64,000 nucleotides of DNA from Maribacter_C sp047345145 (GCF_047345145.1 NZ_JBLFER010000002.1:992001-1056000), one strand, 5' to 3'; positions 33,316-42,561 are shown, counted from the first letter of the stretch. Notes: a model not told the origin generated them from the sequence alone. Numbers and translations are program-made.

Positions 33316-34530
33316 ATGATTTTAGAAATGAAAGTCCCCTCTCCGGGAGAATCAATAACGGAAGTCGAGATAGCAGAATGGCTAGTTGAAGATGGCGATT
33401 ATGTCGAAAAAGACCAAGCGATTGCCGAAGTTGATTCTGATAAGGCAACTCTTGAACTTCCGGCAGAACAAAGTGGAATTATAACACTGAAAGCTGAAGT
33501 GGGTGATGCCGTCGAAGTTGGTGCCGTTGTTTGTCTTATTGATACGGCTGCTGCGAAACCTGAAGGTGGAGAAGCTTCGAAGAAAGAAGAAACAAAGGAG
33601 GCGCCTAAGGCTGAGGTTAAGAAGGAAGAAAAGCCGGTTGCCAAAGAAAGTTACGCCACAGGAACCGCTTCGCCAGCTGCTAAGAAAATATTAGATGAAA
33701 AGGGTATTCCTGCAAATTCAGTAAAAGGAACGGGTAGAGATGGCAGAATTACGAAAGAAGATGCCGTAAATGCTACACCATCTATGGGAACACCTACAGG
33801 TGGGAACAGAGGTGAATCGCGCTCTAAACTTTCAATGCTTCGCAGAAAAGTAGCCGAGCGGTTGGTTTCAGTAAAGAATGAAACCGCAATGTTGACTACC
33901 TTCAATGAGGTTGATATGTCCCCGATTTTTGCGCTACGGAAAGAGTATAAAGAAGACTTCAAAGCCAAACACGGTGTTAGCTTAGGCTTTATGAGTTTCT
34001 TTACAAAAGCAGTTGTTCGTGCTTTGGAAATATACCCAGCAGTGAATTCAATGATTGACGGTAAAGAAATGCTTTCTTATGATTTCTGTGATATAAGTAT
34101 TGCAGTTTCAGGACCAAAAGGATTGATGGTTCCTGTAATTCGCAATGCTGAGAATTTAACTTTTAGAGGGGTTGAAGCTGAGGTAAAGCGTTTAGCGATT
34201 CGCGCACGTGAAGGCGAAATAACGGTTGATGAAATGACAGGCGGAACATTTACGATTACCAATGGTGGTGTTTTTGGTTCGATGTTGTCTACTCCAATTA
34301 TTAATCCACCACAAAGTGCTATTCTCGGAATGCACAATATTGTTGAGCGTCCAATTGCAAAAGAGGGTGCTGTTGTAATTGCTCCGATTATGTATGTAGC
34401 GCTTTCTTATGACCACAGAATTATTGATGGAAAAGAATCTGTTGGATTCTTAGTAGCAGTTAAAGAAGCTTTGGAAAATCCAGAAGAAATATTAATGGAT
34501 AATAATGTGAAGAAAGCTTTAGAAATGTAA
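33316..34530 (+). CDS. sucB: 2-oxoglutarate dehydrogenase E2 (dihydrolipoyl succinyltransferase)
   Basis: 404 residues. The N-terminal lipoyl domain has the lipoylated Lys43 in 'VDSDKATLELPA'. A Glu/Lys/Ala-rich hinge (about 78-110) leads to the E1/E3-binding domain ('SPAAKKILDEKGIPANSVKG' with 'GRDGRITKEDA'). The catalytic acyltransferase domain ends with 'LSYDHRIIDGKESVGFLV', holding the active-site His and Asp. One lipoyl domain is standard. It forms an operon with sucA and is followed by a terminator at 34550. Confidence 0.97.
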   Translation: MILEMKVPSPGESITEVEIAEWLVEDGDYVEKDQAIAEVDSDKATLELPAEQSGIITLKAEVGDAVEVGAVVCLIDTAAAKPEGGEASKKEETKEAPKAEVKKEEKPVAKESYATGTASPAAKKILDEKGIPANSVKGTGRDGRITKEDAVNATPSMGTPTGGNRGESRSKLSMLRRKVAERLVSVKNETAMLTTFNEVDMSPIFALRKEYKEDFKAKHGVSLGFMSFFTKAVVRALEIYPAVNSMIDGKEMLSYDFCDISIAVSGPKGLMVPVIRNAENLTFRGVEAEVKRLAIRAREGEITVDEMTGGTFTITNGGVFGSMLSTPIINPPQSAILGMHNIVERPIAKEGAVVIAPIMYVALSYDHRIIDGKESVGFLVAVKEALENPEEILMDNNVKKALEM

Positions 34531-34549
34531 TCAAAATACCGGAAAATAA

Positions 34550-34584
34550 AAAAGCGTGAAAGGAAACTTTCATGCTTTTTTTTT
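34550..34584. terminator. Terminator between sucB and the di-haem peroxidase gene
   Basis: Stem AAAAGCGTGAAAG / CTTTCATGCTTTT (one G-U pair), 4-base GAAA loop, flanked by A-run and T-run. Suitable for both convergent genes. Confidence 0.85.
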
Positions 34585-34602
34585 ATTAGCTATATTTTTT
34601 TG

Positions 34603-35949
34603 TTAGTCACACCCCATATCTGATTTAGATGCTGCATCCGCATTTGGAAAGCACTGTCCGGTAGGTAAGCTTTCAGGAACGTAACGATCAAGATTGTTGT
34701 CGTGCAAACCGTCTTCAACAAAAGCCACGAGTTGGTCAATTTCTTCTGTGGTTAATCCTAGTGCTGTAAATTGATTCGATAATCGGTTTGAGGGAACATC
34801 GCTATTTTCGGCGACAGCTTTGTTTTTATATTCAATAACTTCTTTTACAGAGGTAAAGCTTCCGCCGTGCCCTAAGAATTTAACATCCTTTAGATTATAT
34901 AAAGTTGGCGTTTTGAACTTGTAGTCATCGTCTGGGTTTTTTGTGAATCCACCTCTTCCTTTTTTCGTTCCTTCATCTACAATTCCATGGATGTCATCTC
35001 CAGACAGATCATTCATGCCCAAAGCGTGAAATTCCATTCCGTTTAATCCGGGTCCTGAATGACAAGTATAGCATTTTCCTTTTCCAAAGAACAACAGAGC
35101 ACCTTTCTTCTCAAGTTCATTCATCGCATCATTTTCGCCATGTAACCACTTTTGAAAAGGAGCTTCAGAGGCTACTACAGTTCGCTCATAAGCTGCAATT
35201 GCAAGAGCTCCATAAAGTTTGGTGTATCTTTCGGTTTCTTGAATATTTGGGTAAGCTTCATCAAAAAGCTTCTTATAAGTGGCATTATTCTGAATCATTT
35301 CAGGGTCAAACTTTAGGCGATGTACATCTGACCCGGCAATAGCTTGTGTTTCAACACCTTCAAAACCTAAATTGTTGGTTGCTTTCGGAGTTCCAGCAGT
35401 CCATTCCGCTTCCGTCCCAGCATTCGTTTTTGTTCCACCAAATTGACCATTCCATAACATAACATCTTGAAACGCAGTATTCAAAATTGTAGGAGACCGA
35501 ATAGGTTGCACGTCGATTAAAGCTTCGTCATAGTTGCTGTCCATAATTCGGGCTTCTCCAAACAATCCGAAGCCAGAGCCTCCTTCACCAATGCCTTGCT
35601 TCATTCCACTTTGAAAACCTGCTTTAGACTGATGACAGCTTGCACAAGAATAGGTGCCCATTCCTTCACTTTGTTTGGGGTCTAAAGCCAATCCAGTTTC
35701 GTGAAATAATAATTTGCCTAAATCAATTTTAGCCTGTGTAATTGGATTTTTAGGGTCTTGTGGTATTGAGGCCAATGAATTATCACGTAAAAGCTGAAGC
35801 CCCACTGTAGAACTAACACTATTAATTTGGTCTATTAATACCTGGTTTTCTACGTCGATATCAACATATATGTCTGGGTCTTTCGAACACGAAAGTGTAA
35901 GAAACAAACCAGATAGCAGCACCGCAGCACGAATTCTATGGTTTTTCAT
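34603..35949 (-). CDS. Di-haem cytochrome c peroxidase (CcpA/MauG family) lipoprotein
   Basis: 448 residues. A lipoprotein signal ends 'LFLTLSCSKDPDIYVD' (Cys21). Two haem c motifs are visible: C-A-S-C-H in 'YSCASCHQSKAGF' and C-Y-T-C-H in 'GKCYTCHSGPGL'. The second half also has 'FKTPTLYNLKDVKFLGHGGSF', typical of bacterial di-haem peroxidases. It probably reduces hydrogen peroxide in the periplasm using a small electron donor; MauG-like oxidase activity cannot be excluded. Confidence 0.93.
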   Translation of the reverse strand: MKNHRIRAAVLLSGLFLTLSCSKDPDIYVDIDVENQVLIDQINSVSSTVGLQLLRDNSLASIPQDPKNPITQAKIDLGKLLFHETGLALDPKQSEGMGTYSCASCHQSKAGFQSGMKQGIGEGGSGFGLFGEARIMDSNYDEALIDVQPIRSPTILNTAFQDVMLWNGQFGGTKTNAGTEAEWTAGTPKATNNLGFEGVETQAIAGSDVHRLKFDPEMIQNNATYKKLFDEAYPNIQETERYTKLYGALAIAAYERTVVASEAPFQKWLHGENDAMNELEKKGALLFFGKGKCYTCHSGPGLNGMEFHALGMNDLSGDDIHGIVDEGTKKGRGGFTKNPDDDYKFKTPTLYNLKDVKFLGHGGSFTSVKEVIEYKNKAVAENSDVPSNRLSNQFTALGLTTEEIDQLVAFVEDGLHDNNLDRYVPESLPTGQCFPNADAASKSDMGCD

Positions 35950-36066
35950 TGTAGGTTAAATTTGGGTCCCAAAGTGAAGAAAATCTAACTTAAAAAGCAA
36001 TTTTCTTCGCTTAAATCATAAAAAAATCAGATAAGCTAATTATTTGTAAATCAGATAAATGAAATT

Positions 36067-36513
36067 TTATTTGCGTTGTTTTAGGTAAACAAAACGCTTA
36101 TTATAATCAATAATTGCCTTTGCTTTTTTAAGAACATCAGCACCTATAATACCATCAACGGGTAATGCTTGGTGTGCAGTAAGCGCCTCGTTAACATGAA
36201 CTAGGTCGAACAATACAATTTTAAGTTTGTTCTTTTTCCAATTTCCTATTTCAATTTGGTTTTTAGTGGAAATCAAGGTTTCCATGTTTGTGGCCCCGGC
36301 CCCCGCTGCCTTAATTTTGGATTCTTTAGAGGTAAGATTGAAGAATTCCAATTTATCAAAACCAATACAAGTATTTGACGCTCCGGTATCTAAAATAAAT
36401 CGTCCGGTAATACCATTTATTTTAGCGACAATTTCAAAATGATTTGTGGCCGTAAGCACTAAAGGAACTTTTGTGTAGTTTTTTTTTAACAGGAACTTTT
36501 TCAAACTTGCCAT
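36067..36513 (-). CDS. Retropepsin-like aspartic protease
   Basis: 148 residues, the length of one pepsin lobe. The active-site triad is 'RFILDTGASNTCIG' (Asp-Thr-Gly-Ala), the flap region follows, and the late hydrophobic-hydrophobic-Gly motif is 'VDGIIGADVLKKAKAIIDY'. As in retroviral proteases it should work as a homodimer. No signal peptide is visible; the N-terminus is basic. Its substrate is unknown. It is divergent from tatD across 38 bp. Confidence 0.88.
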   Translation of the reverse strand: MASLKKFLLKKNYTKVPLVLTATNHFEIVAKINGITGRFILDTGASNTCIGFDKLEFFNLTSKESKIKAAGAGATNMETLISTKNQIEIGNWKKNKLKIVLFDLVHVNEALTAHQALPVDGIIGADVLKKAKAIIDYNKRFVYLKQRK

Positions 36514-36551
36514 GTATTCTTTTTCTGCAAAGATAAGTCTATTTTTACGCC

Positions 36552-37319
36552 ATGATCTTGACAGATACCCATACCCATTTATATAGTGAAGCTTTTGATG
36601 AAGACCGAGAACAAGTTGTTCAGAATGCTATTGACAAGGGTGTAGAGCGTTTCTTTATTCCTGCAATCGATTCCACGTATACTCAAGCGATGTTTGATTT
36701 AAAAGATGCATTTCCTGAACATATGTTTTTGATGATGGGTTTGCATCCAACACATGTGAAAGAGAACTATCTAGACGAGTTGAAACATGTTGAGGAAATG
36801 TTAGCTGCAAATAGGTTTTATGCCGTCGGTGAAATCGGAATTGATTTGTATTGGGATAAATCCTTCCTAAAGCAACAGCAGGAAGCATTTCGTTTTCAGA
36901 TTCGTTTGGCTAAACAATACAAGTTGCCTATAGTCATTCATTGCAGGGAAGCCTTTGATGAAATATTTGAAATTTTAGAAGAAGAGAAAGGAGATGATCT
37001 TTTTGGTATTTTCCATTGTTTCACAGGAACATTAGAACAGGCTCATCAAGCCATATCCTATAATATGAAGCTGGGCATTGGTGGAGTAGTAACATTCAAA
37101 AATGGAAAAATAGATACTTTCTTAAACCAAATTGATTTGAAATACATCGTTTTGGAAACTGACTCACCCTATCTAGCACCAGTGCCTTTTCGAGGAAAAC
37201 GCAACGAAAGTTCATACCTTATTAATATACTTGAGAAGCTTCAAATAATTTATGGGAAGAGTGGAGCTGAAATAGCAGCTATAACGACAGCAAATTCCAA
37301 AACCGTTTTTGGTATTTAA
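36552..37319 (+). CDS. TatD family metal-dependent hydrolase
   Basis: 255 residues. Metal ligands of the TatD TIM barrel are present: His7 and His9 in 'TDTHTHLYSEAFDED', Glu in 'AVGEIGIDLYWDKS', His in 'IVIHCREAFDE', His in 'GIFHCFTGTLEQA' and Asp in 'LETDSPYLAPVPFRGKRNE'. TatD proteins are 3'-exonucleases or deoxyribonucleases with putative roles in DNA repair. The ansA gene begins 15 bp downstream. Confidence 0.95.
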   Translation: MILTDTHTHLYSEAFDEDREQVVQNAIDKGVERFFIPAIDSTYTQAMFDLKDAFPEHMFLMMGLHPTHVKENYLDELKHVEEMLAANRFYAVGEIGIDLYWDKSFLKQQQEAFRFQIRLAKQYKLPIVIHCREAFDEIFEILEEEKGDDLFGIFHCFTGTLEQAHQAISYNMKLGIGGVVTFKNGKIDTFLNQIDLKYIVLETDSPYLAPVPFRGKRNESSYLINILEKLQIIYGKSGAEIAAITTANSKTVFGI

Positions 37320-37334
37320 TGAATACATACTTGA

Positions 37335-38363
37335 ATGGAAAAAAAGACAAATATTTTACTAATATATACTGGTGGTACCATAGGGATGGTAAAGGACTAT
37401 AATTCCGGAGCTCTAAAGGCATTTAATTTTAAAAAGCTGCTTAAGAACATTCCTGAGTTAGCGCAACTTGATTGTCATATCGATTCCATTTCTTTTGATG
37501 AACCTATTGACTCTTCAAATATCAATACGTCACATTGGGTAGATATTGCAACCATAATAGAAACGCATTATGAAAGCCACGATGGTTTCGTTGTACTTCA
37601 TGGAAGTGACACCATGAGTTATTCTGCTTCAGCTTTAAGCTATATGTTAGAGAATTTGCGGAAACCGGTTATTTTCACGGGTTCACAACTTCCTATTGGT
37701 GATTTACGTACTGACGCGAAGGAAAATTTAATCACATCTATTCAAATAGCGGCTTTGCAAGAACGAGGAAAGTCCGTAATTCAAGAAGTGGGTCTTTATT
37801 TCGAGTACAAACTTTATAGAGCAAACCGGACAACTAAAATCAATGCTGAACATTTTGAAGCTTTTGAATCACTTAATTATCCGCCCCTAGTTGAATCTGG
37901 GGTGCATTTAAAAGTTTATAAGGAATACCTCATGCCCAAAACAAGAGCAAGGAAGTTGGTTGTTCATAAAGAGTTAGATAGCAACGTGGCTATTTTGAAA
38001 CTTTTTCCGGGCTTTAATGAGCTTCTTTTAAAAAGTATTCTTGAAACTGAAAACCTTAAAGCTTTGGTTCTAGAAACTTATGGTGCAGGAAACGCTCCAA
38101 CAGAAGGTTGGGTAATTGAAAACTTAAAGCTGGCAATAAAAAAAGGTTTGCATATTGTTAACGTGACGCAATGCTCAGGAGGGAGTGTTATTATGGGACA
38201 ATATGAGACTAGTGAGCAGCTGAAAAAATTACAACTTATTAGTGGTAAAGACATTACAACTGAAGCTGCAATTACCAAACTAATGTATCTTTTGGGGAGT
38301 GAGGTTTCTAAGGGGTCTTTTAAAACTGTATTTGAAACTTCTTTACGTGGTGAAATGAATTAA
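37335..38363 (+). CDS. ansA: Type I (cytosolic) L-asparaginase
   Basis: 342 residues. Nucleophile region 'ILLIYTGGTIGMVK' (Thr12 or Thr15) and the second conserved site 'VVLHGSDTMSYSAS' with Asp92-Thr93 are intact, as is 'FTGSQLPIGDLRTDAKENL'. No signal peptide, so it is the cytosolic type. It hydrolyses asparagine to aspartate and ammonia. It ends about 70 bp before tRNA-Ser. Confidence 0.95.
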   Translation: MEKKTNILLIYTGGTIGMVKDYNSGALKAFNFKKLLKNIPELAQLDCHIDSISFDEPIDSSNINTSHWVDIATIIETHYESHDGFVVLHGSDTMSYSASALSYMLENLRKPVIFTGSQLPIGDLRTDAKENLITSIQIAALQERGKSVIQEVGLYFEYKLYRANRTTKINAEHFEAFESLNYPPLVESGVHLKVYKEYLMPKTRARKLVVHKELDSNVAILKLFPGFNELLLKSILETENLKALVLETYGAGNAPTEGWVIENLKLAIKKGLHIVNVTQCSGGSVIMGQYETSEQLKKLQLISGKDITTEAAITKLMYLLGSEVSKGSFKTVFETSLRGEMN

Positions 38364-38430
38364 AAATACTTGTTTTAATTTCTGTAACTAATATTTTTTT
38401 TGTTATTTGGCGAACCTTAAAGGCTGAACT

Positions 38431-38518
38431 AGAGAGGTGGCCGAGTGGTCGAAGGCGCACGCCTGGAAAGTGTGTATACACCAAAAGTGTATCGAGGGTT
38501 CGAATCCCTTCCTCTCTG
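38431..38518 (+). tRNA. tRNA-Ser (anticodon GGA)
   Basis: The 88-base class II tRNA has acceptor arms AGAGAGG/CCTCTCT, anticodon stem CACGC/GTGTG around CTGGAAA (anticodon GGA), a long variable arm (about 20 bases with a TACAC/GTGTA pairing) and a GAGGG-TTCGAAT-CCCTT T arm. The discriminator is G, as expected for serine tRNA. CCA is not encoded. Confidence 0.95.
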
Positions 38519-38602
38519 CAAATAAGTTTTACTTTTATTATTGCTATTTTTTTTTATCTTTAACCCGATTGATTAACTAACTAAATTTTAAGTTTGAAAG
38601 AA

Positions 38603-39394
38603 ATGAAAAGATTATTCTCTATCCTAGCATTGGCTGGGTTGTTTGTATTAAGTACAAATACTGTAAATGCAAAAGCGACTACAGCTAATGTAGTTTCAAA
38701 TCTAACAACCACAGTAGCAGCTACAGCTGTGATGCTGCAAGATGACGCTCCCGCCGCTGCGGATAGGAGTTTTACGCAGGTTTTAAAAGAAATGTATATC
38801 AAGGGTGGAGCTGGTTTCATGAGCTTCGTATTGATTTGTTTGATTTTAGGATTAGCGGTTGCTATTGAAAGAATTATTTACTTGAATTTGGCAACCACAA
38901 ATACTGCTAAGCTAAGACAATCAGTAGAAGATGCTTTGGCTTCGGGTGGAGTAGAGGCTGCAAAGGAAGTATGTAGAAATACAAAAGGTCCTGTTGCTTC
39001 TATTTATTATCAAGGTCTCGATAGAGCTGGAGAAAGTGTAGAGGCTGCTGAAAAAGCGGTTGTTTCTTACGGTGGAGTTCAAATGGGTCAACTAGAGAAG
39101 AACGTTTCTTGGTTATCTTTATTTATAGCAATTGCGCCGATGCTTGGTTTCATGGGAACTGTAATTGGTATGATTCAGGCCTTTGAGAAGATTGCTGCGG
39201 TAGGTAACTTAAGTGCATCGTTAATTGCAGGTGATATTCAAGTGGCTCTTTTAACTACGGTATTCGGACTTATTACAGCGATTATCCTTCAAATTTTTTA
39301 CAATTACATTATCGCTAAGATCGATAGTATTGTAAATGATATGGAAGACTCTTCAATCTCTTTGATTGATATGTTGGTAGATCACAAAAAATAA
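38603..39394 (+). CDS. exbB: MotA/TolQ/ExbB proton channel family protein
   Basis: 263 residues from ATG 38603 (a TTG at 38594 would add three). An N-terminal helix (about 6-25, possibly a signal) precedes the ExbB core: a membrane helix at about 75-93 followed by 'RIIYLNLATTNTAKLRQSV', a cytoplasmic loop, 'LSLFIAIAPMLGFMGTVIGMI' and 'ALLTTVFGLITAIILQIFYNY'. It pairs with the ExbD proteins downstream to form the proton channel that energises TonB-dependent transport. Start of an operon of four genes. Confidence 0.94.
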   Translation: MKRLFSILALAGLFVLSTNTVNAKATTANVVSNLTTTVAATAVMLQDDAPAAADRSFTQVLKEMYIKGGAGFMSFVLICLILGLAVAIERIIYLNLATTNTAKLRQSVEDALASGGVEAAKEVCRNTKGPVASIYYQGLDRAGESVEAAEKAVVSYGGVQMGQLEKNVSWLSLFIAIAPMLGFMGTVIGMIQAFEKIAAVGNLSASLIAGDIQVALLTTVFGLITAIILQIFYNYIIAKIDSIVNDMEDSSISLIDMLVDHKK

Positions 39395-39419
39395 TAGTCC
39401 AACCTAATACCAAAGTATA

Positions 39420-39866
39420 ATGTATAAAATTGTAAAAATTGGATTAATAGTAATTAGTGTAATAGCTTTTATACTGTTGTTCTTCATGCCAGATAAAGAT
39501 ATGCCGATGGCTGAGGCTATGAATAGTGGAGGAATTAATGCTATGCATTGGTTAGCATATATCTTACTATTTATCGCTGTAGCAACTACGGTAATCTTTG
39601 GATTGAAAAATATGATTTCTTCTCCAGGGGGACTTAAAAAATCTTTAATGGGTATTGTTGGTCTTCTTGTGATCCTAGGTATTGCTTACGGGCTTTCAAG
39701 CGGAACTGATGTAAGTGTTGAAGATATGATGAGAGTCAATAACATTGAGACTAGCGAGGGCACAATCAAAAGTGTTGGAGCAGGTATCAATATGTTTGGT
39801 CTTTTACTGTTAGTAGCAGTTGGCGTTATCGCATGGGGCGCAATTAAAAAAGCAACAGGTAAATAA
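39420..39866 (+). CDS. Hypothetical membrane protein of the exbBD operon
   Basis: 148 residues with four hydrophobic helices (about 6-22, 42-62, 74-92 and 123-142) and short loops. Between helix 1 and 2 is 'MPDKDMPMAEAMNSGG'. It lies 25 bp after exbB and 8 bp before the first exbD, so it is probably part of the complex or regulates it. Genes of this type sit between exbB and exbD in flavobacterial genomes; no domain name is assigned here. Confidence 0.75.
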   Translation: MYKIVKIGLIVISVIAFILLFFMPDKDMPMAEAMNSGGINAMHWLAYILLFIAVATTVIFGLKNMISSPGGLKKSLMGIVGLLVILGIAYGLSSGTDVSVEDMMRVNNIETSEGTIKSVGAGINMFGLLLLVAVGVIAWGAIKKATGK

Positions 39867-39874
39867 TATAAATT

Positions 39875-40498
39875 ATGGCTAGAAGAGGAGGAGCACCAGA
39901 AGTAAGCGCCGGTTCTATGGCAGACATTGCATTCTTGCTACTTATCTTTTTCTTGGTAACTACTACCATTGAAACAGATGCAGGTTTAGATCGTATGTTG
40001 CCACCAATTGAACCGCCAGAAACTGACGTTATTATTAAGCAAAAGAATATCTTCCAAGTTAATATCAATAAAAACGGTCAATTATTGGCTGATGATAATT
40101 TGATTGAACTTAAAGATTTAAGAGCGTCAGCTATGGAGTTCTTAGATAATAATGGGGATGGTTCTTGTTCGTACTGTAAAGGCAAGAAGAATCCAGAATC
40201 ATCAGATAACCCATCAAAAGCTATTATCTCGCTTAAAAATGATAGAGAGACGAAGTATAGTACCTATATAACTGTTCAAAATGAGTTAGTAGGTGCTTAC
40301 AATGAACTTCGAAATAGAGAGGCACAAAGATTATTCAAAAGAACTTTTGTTGACTTGGAAGCTGAGTATTTGAATCCAGAAACAAAAGACAAGATGGATG
40401 AAGATGCATTAGAAGAATTGAAAGCTAAAGTGAAGCGGATTCAAGAATTGTTCCCGCAGAAACTATCTGAAGCAGAAACTTCTTCGGCCTCAAGTTAA
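39875..40498 (+). CDS. exbD: ExbD/TolR biopolymer transporter, paralogue A1
   Basis: 207 residues. Single membrane helix with the essential Asp17 in 'GSMADIAFLLLIFFLVTTTI'. The periplasmic part has the ExbD strand 'QVNINKNGQLLADDNLIEL' and the late 'TYITVQNELVGAYNELR'. An insert of about 15 residues carries Cys98 and Cys101 ('CSYCKGKK'), a CxxC pair not found in classical ExbD. The C-terminal tail (150-207) is extended and helical. Closely related to the paralogue at 41962. Confidence 0.93.
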   Translation: MARRGGAPEVSAGSMADIAFLLLIFFLVTTTIETDAGLDRMLPPIEPPETDVIIKQKNIFQVNINKNGQLLADDNLIELKDLRASAMEFLDNNGDGSCSYCKGKKNPESSDNPSKAIISLKNDRETKYSTYITVQNELVGAYNELRNREAQRLFKRTFVDLEAEYLNPETKDKMDEDALEELKAKVKRIQELFPQKLSEAETSSASS

Positions 40499-40521
40499 TA
40501 ACAAAGCTTAAATAGATATAT

Positions 40522-41004
40522 ATGTCAAAGTTTGCAAAGAAAAAAGATGGTGAATTGCCTGCGGTTTCAACGGCATCTTTACCAGACATTGTTTTTATGC
40601 TTTTGTTCTTTTTTATGACAGTAACTGTTATGAAAGATAGTTCGTTAAAGGTTAAAAATGAATTGCCTGTAGCGAGTGAGATCAAGAAGTTAGAAAAGAA
40701 AGACAGAGTAATTACGATTTACGTTGGAAAGCCGAATCGTGAGTTTGAAAAAGTTTTTGGTGGAGAGCCGAAAATTCAATTGAATGATAAGTTTGCTAAT
40801 CCATCTGAAGTTGGAGATTTTATTTTGATGGAGCGTGCTAAAAAGGCTCAGGAACTCCAAAATGTTCTTACAACTTCTTTAAAGGTCGATAAGGATGCTA
40901 ATATGGGTATTATTTCAGATATCAAATTAGAATTGAGAAAAGTAAATGCACTGAAAGTAAATTATACTACTGGAAGTGGAGACGCTTTTAATAATATACA
41001 ATAA
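40522..41004 (+). CDS. exbD: ExbD/TolR biopolymer transporter, paralogue B1
   Basis: 160 residues. Its membrane helix is 'STASLPDIVFMLLFFFMTVTVMKD' with Asp22 in the proton path. The periplasmic domain follows the pattern of one beta strand ('RVITIYVGKP'), 'QLNDKFANPSEVGDF' and 'LKVDKDANMGIISDIKLELRKVNALKVNYTT'. It differs from the A-type paralogue by the Pro-Asp motif and lacks the CxxC insert, so the two probably form a heteromeric pair. Ends in a terminator at 41030. Confidence 0.93.
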   Translation: MSKFAKKKDGELPAVSTASLPDIVFMLLFFFMTVTVMKDSSLKVKNELPVASEIKKLEKKDRVITIYVGKPNREFEKVFGGEPKIQLNDKFANPSEVGDFILMERAKKAQELQNVLTTSLKVDKDANMGIISDIKLELRKVNALKVNYTTGSGDAFNNIQ

Positions 41005-41029
41005 GAAAGTTTAGAATTTCAAACTTATA

Positions 41030-41064
41030 AAAACGCTTCAAACAATATGTTTGAAGCGTTTTTT
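41030..41064 (+). terminator. Terminator after the first exbD pair
   Basis: 14-bp perfect stem AAAACGCTTCAAAC/GTTTGAAGCGTTTT, 5-base loop, then a T-run. It separates the exbB-exbD operon from the barrel gene. Confidence 0.88.
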
Positions 41065-41084
41065 ATTTCGTTAATTTTGTTTTC

Positions 41085-41771
41085 ATGAAGCAGCTGGTTT
41101 TATGGCTTTGGATTTTTATTCCTCTAGGATTGTTTTCTCAAACCGATCAGGTTAGTAATACGACTAACTCACGTTATTTTGAAGATCAGTTTTATGCAGG
41201 TCTTACTTATAACTTCATTTTAAATCAACCCGAAGGTGTAAACCAACAAAATATCTCTTATGGAATACAAACGGGTTTCATCAAAGATATTCCGATGAAC
41301 CAAAAACGAACAATGGGCTTTGGAGTTGGAGTAGGTTTAGGACTCTATACGTATTATACAAATATTCGTGCTCTAGATAGTGGAAATGAAATAAGTTACG
41401 AGATTGTTGATGGGGTAGAAGATTTCAAAAGGAGTAAGCTTGAAATGCATTTGGTGGAGTTTCCTTTGGAATTTCGTTGGAGAAATTCAGATGCGTCTAC
41501 CTATAGTTTTTGGCGTATATATGCGGGAGTTAAATTGGGATACGCTTTCAATGCCAGGTCAAAATACGTATTAGAAAATGAAAAAGAATCCTTTAGAAAT
41601 ACCGACATTAAGAGTTTTCAATATGGTCTTACCTTTAATTTTGGATATCATAACTTCAATATACATGCCTACTATTCCTTAACAAGGCTATACAATGATG
41701 GTATTACTTTAAGCGGTAATGACATTGAAATAAGCCCTCTTCGTATAGGTCTCGTCTTCTACATCCTTTGA
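41085..41771 (+). CDS. Outer-membrane beta-barrel protein (PorT-like)
   Basis: 228 residues. Signal peptide 1-19 ending LFSQ. The mature part alternates aromatic and polar residues ('RYFEDQFYAGLTYNFIL', 'RTMGFGVGVGLGLYTYYTNI'), contains 'LEMHLVEFPLEFRWRNSD' typical of PorT-family barrels, and closes with 'SPLRIGLVFYIL'. PorT is a T9SS component; this protein is PorT-like in layout but is not proven to be PorT itself. It lies between two exbD pairs. Confidence 0.8.
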   Translation: MKQLVLWLWIFIPLGLFSQTDQVSNTTNSRYFEDQFYAGLTYNFILNQPEGVNQQNISYGIQTGFIKDIPMNQKRTMGFGVGVGLGLYTYYTNIRALDSGNEISYEIVDGVEDFKRSKLEMHLVEFPLEFRWRNSDASTYSFWRIYAGVKLGYAFNARSKYVLENEKESFRNTDIKSFQYGLTFNFGYHNFNIHAYYSLTRLYNDGITLSGNDIEISPLRIGLVFYIL

Positions 41772-41820
41772 CAATACCTTTAGTGTTCAGGTGTTTTTAA
41801 TAATAACAATTAACAATTAT

Positions 41821-41934
41821 TTAAGAATTGGCATGCTTCTTGGTGCTTATGTATTGCAGTAAATCGTTCATGGTTTCTGTTTTAGATTTGCCCTTAGTCT
41901 TGCAATAGAATTTCTCTCCCACTTTTGTAGGCAT
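41821..41934 (-). CDS. Possible small ORF (37 aa) between porT-like gene and second exbD pair
   Basis: 37 codons from ATG 41934, beginning 'MPTKVGEKFYCKTKGKSKTE' and continuing 'TMNDLLQYISTKKHANS'. The composition is basic and plausible for a protein. The frame also stays open upstream of the ATG. No family is recognised and no promoter box is evident. It lies in a gap of 190 bp on the opposite strand to its neighbours. It may be a remnant of a longer gene. Confidence 0.3.
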   Translation of the reverse strand: MPTKVGEKFYCKTKGKSKTETMNDLLQYISTKKHANS

Positions 41935-41961
41935 ATTGTTTAACACTTCAAAAATCAAGAT

Positions 41962-42561
41962 ATGGCAAGCAGAGAAGAAGCACCTCAGGTTAATGCGGGC
42001 TCTATGGCGGACATCGCATTTTTATTACTCATCTTTTTTTTGGTGACTACAACTATTGAAACCGATAAAGGTTTAGATCGTAAGTTACCTCCAAGTATTA
42101 CTACCCCACCGCCACCAATTCCAGAACGGAATATTCTTCCCATTTTAATCAATGGGCAAGATCAGTTGATGGTAGATAATGAGATTATTGATCTCAAAGA
42201 TCTAAAGGGTATCACCATAACTTTTTTAGATAATGGCGGCGCATCTCAAGAGTGCGATTATTGTCAAGGACAGCGAGATGTAAAGTCTTCTGACAGTCCG
42301 GATAAGGCTATTGTTTCTTTAATGAGTAACCGCGAAACCACTTATGGTTTGTATATAAGTGTACAAAATGAATTAGTGTCGGCGTACAATACCTTGCGCA
42401 ATCGTGAAGCACAAAGACTTTATAAAACTGATTTTACGGCTTTAGAAGAGCTGTATGGTGATTCTGAGACTTCCTTCGAAACAAAGATCATATTGAAAAA
42501 TCAGATTCGAAGTATTCAGAAATTGTATCCTATGAAATTATCAGAAGCAGAACGTCAATAA
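41962..42561 (+). CDS. exbD: ExbD/TolR biopolymer transporter, paralogue A2
   Basis: 199 residues, clearly paralogous to the protein at 39875: the same 'GSMADIAFLLLIFFLVTTTIET' with Asp17, the same 'DLKDL' strand region, the same CxxC insert as Cys98-Cys101 ('CDYCQGQR'), and the matching tail 'SVQNELVSAYNTLRNREAQRLYK'. Between the helix and periplasmic domain is a Pro-rich 'TTPPPPIPER'. No second exbB accompanies it, so it may share ExbB at 38603 or replace subunits under some condition. Confidence 0.93.
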   Translation: MASREEAPQVNAGSMADIAFLLLIFFLVTTTIETDKGLDRKLPPSITTPPPPIPERNILPILINGQDQLMVDNEIIDLKDLKGITITFLDNGGASQECDYCQGQRDVKSSDSPDKAIVSLMSNRETTYGLYISVQNELVSAYNTLRNREAQRLYKTDFTALEELYGDSETSFETKIILKNQIRSIQKLYPMKLSEAERQ

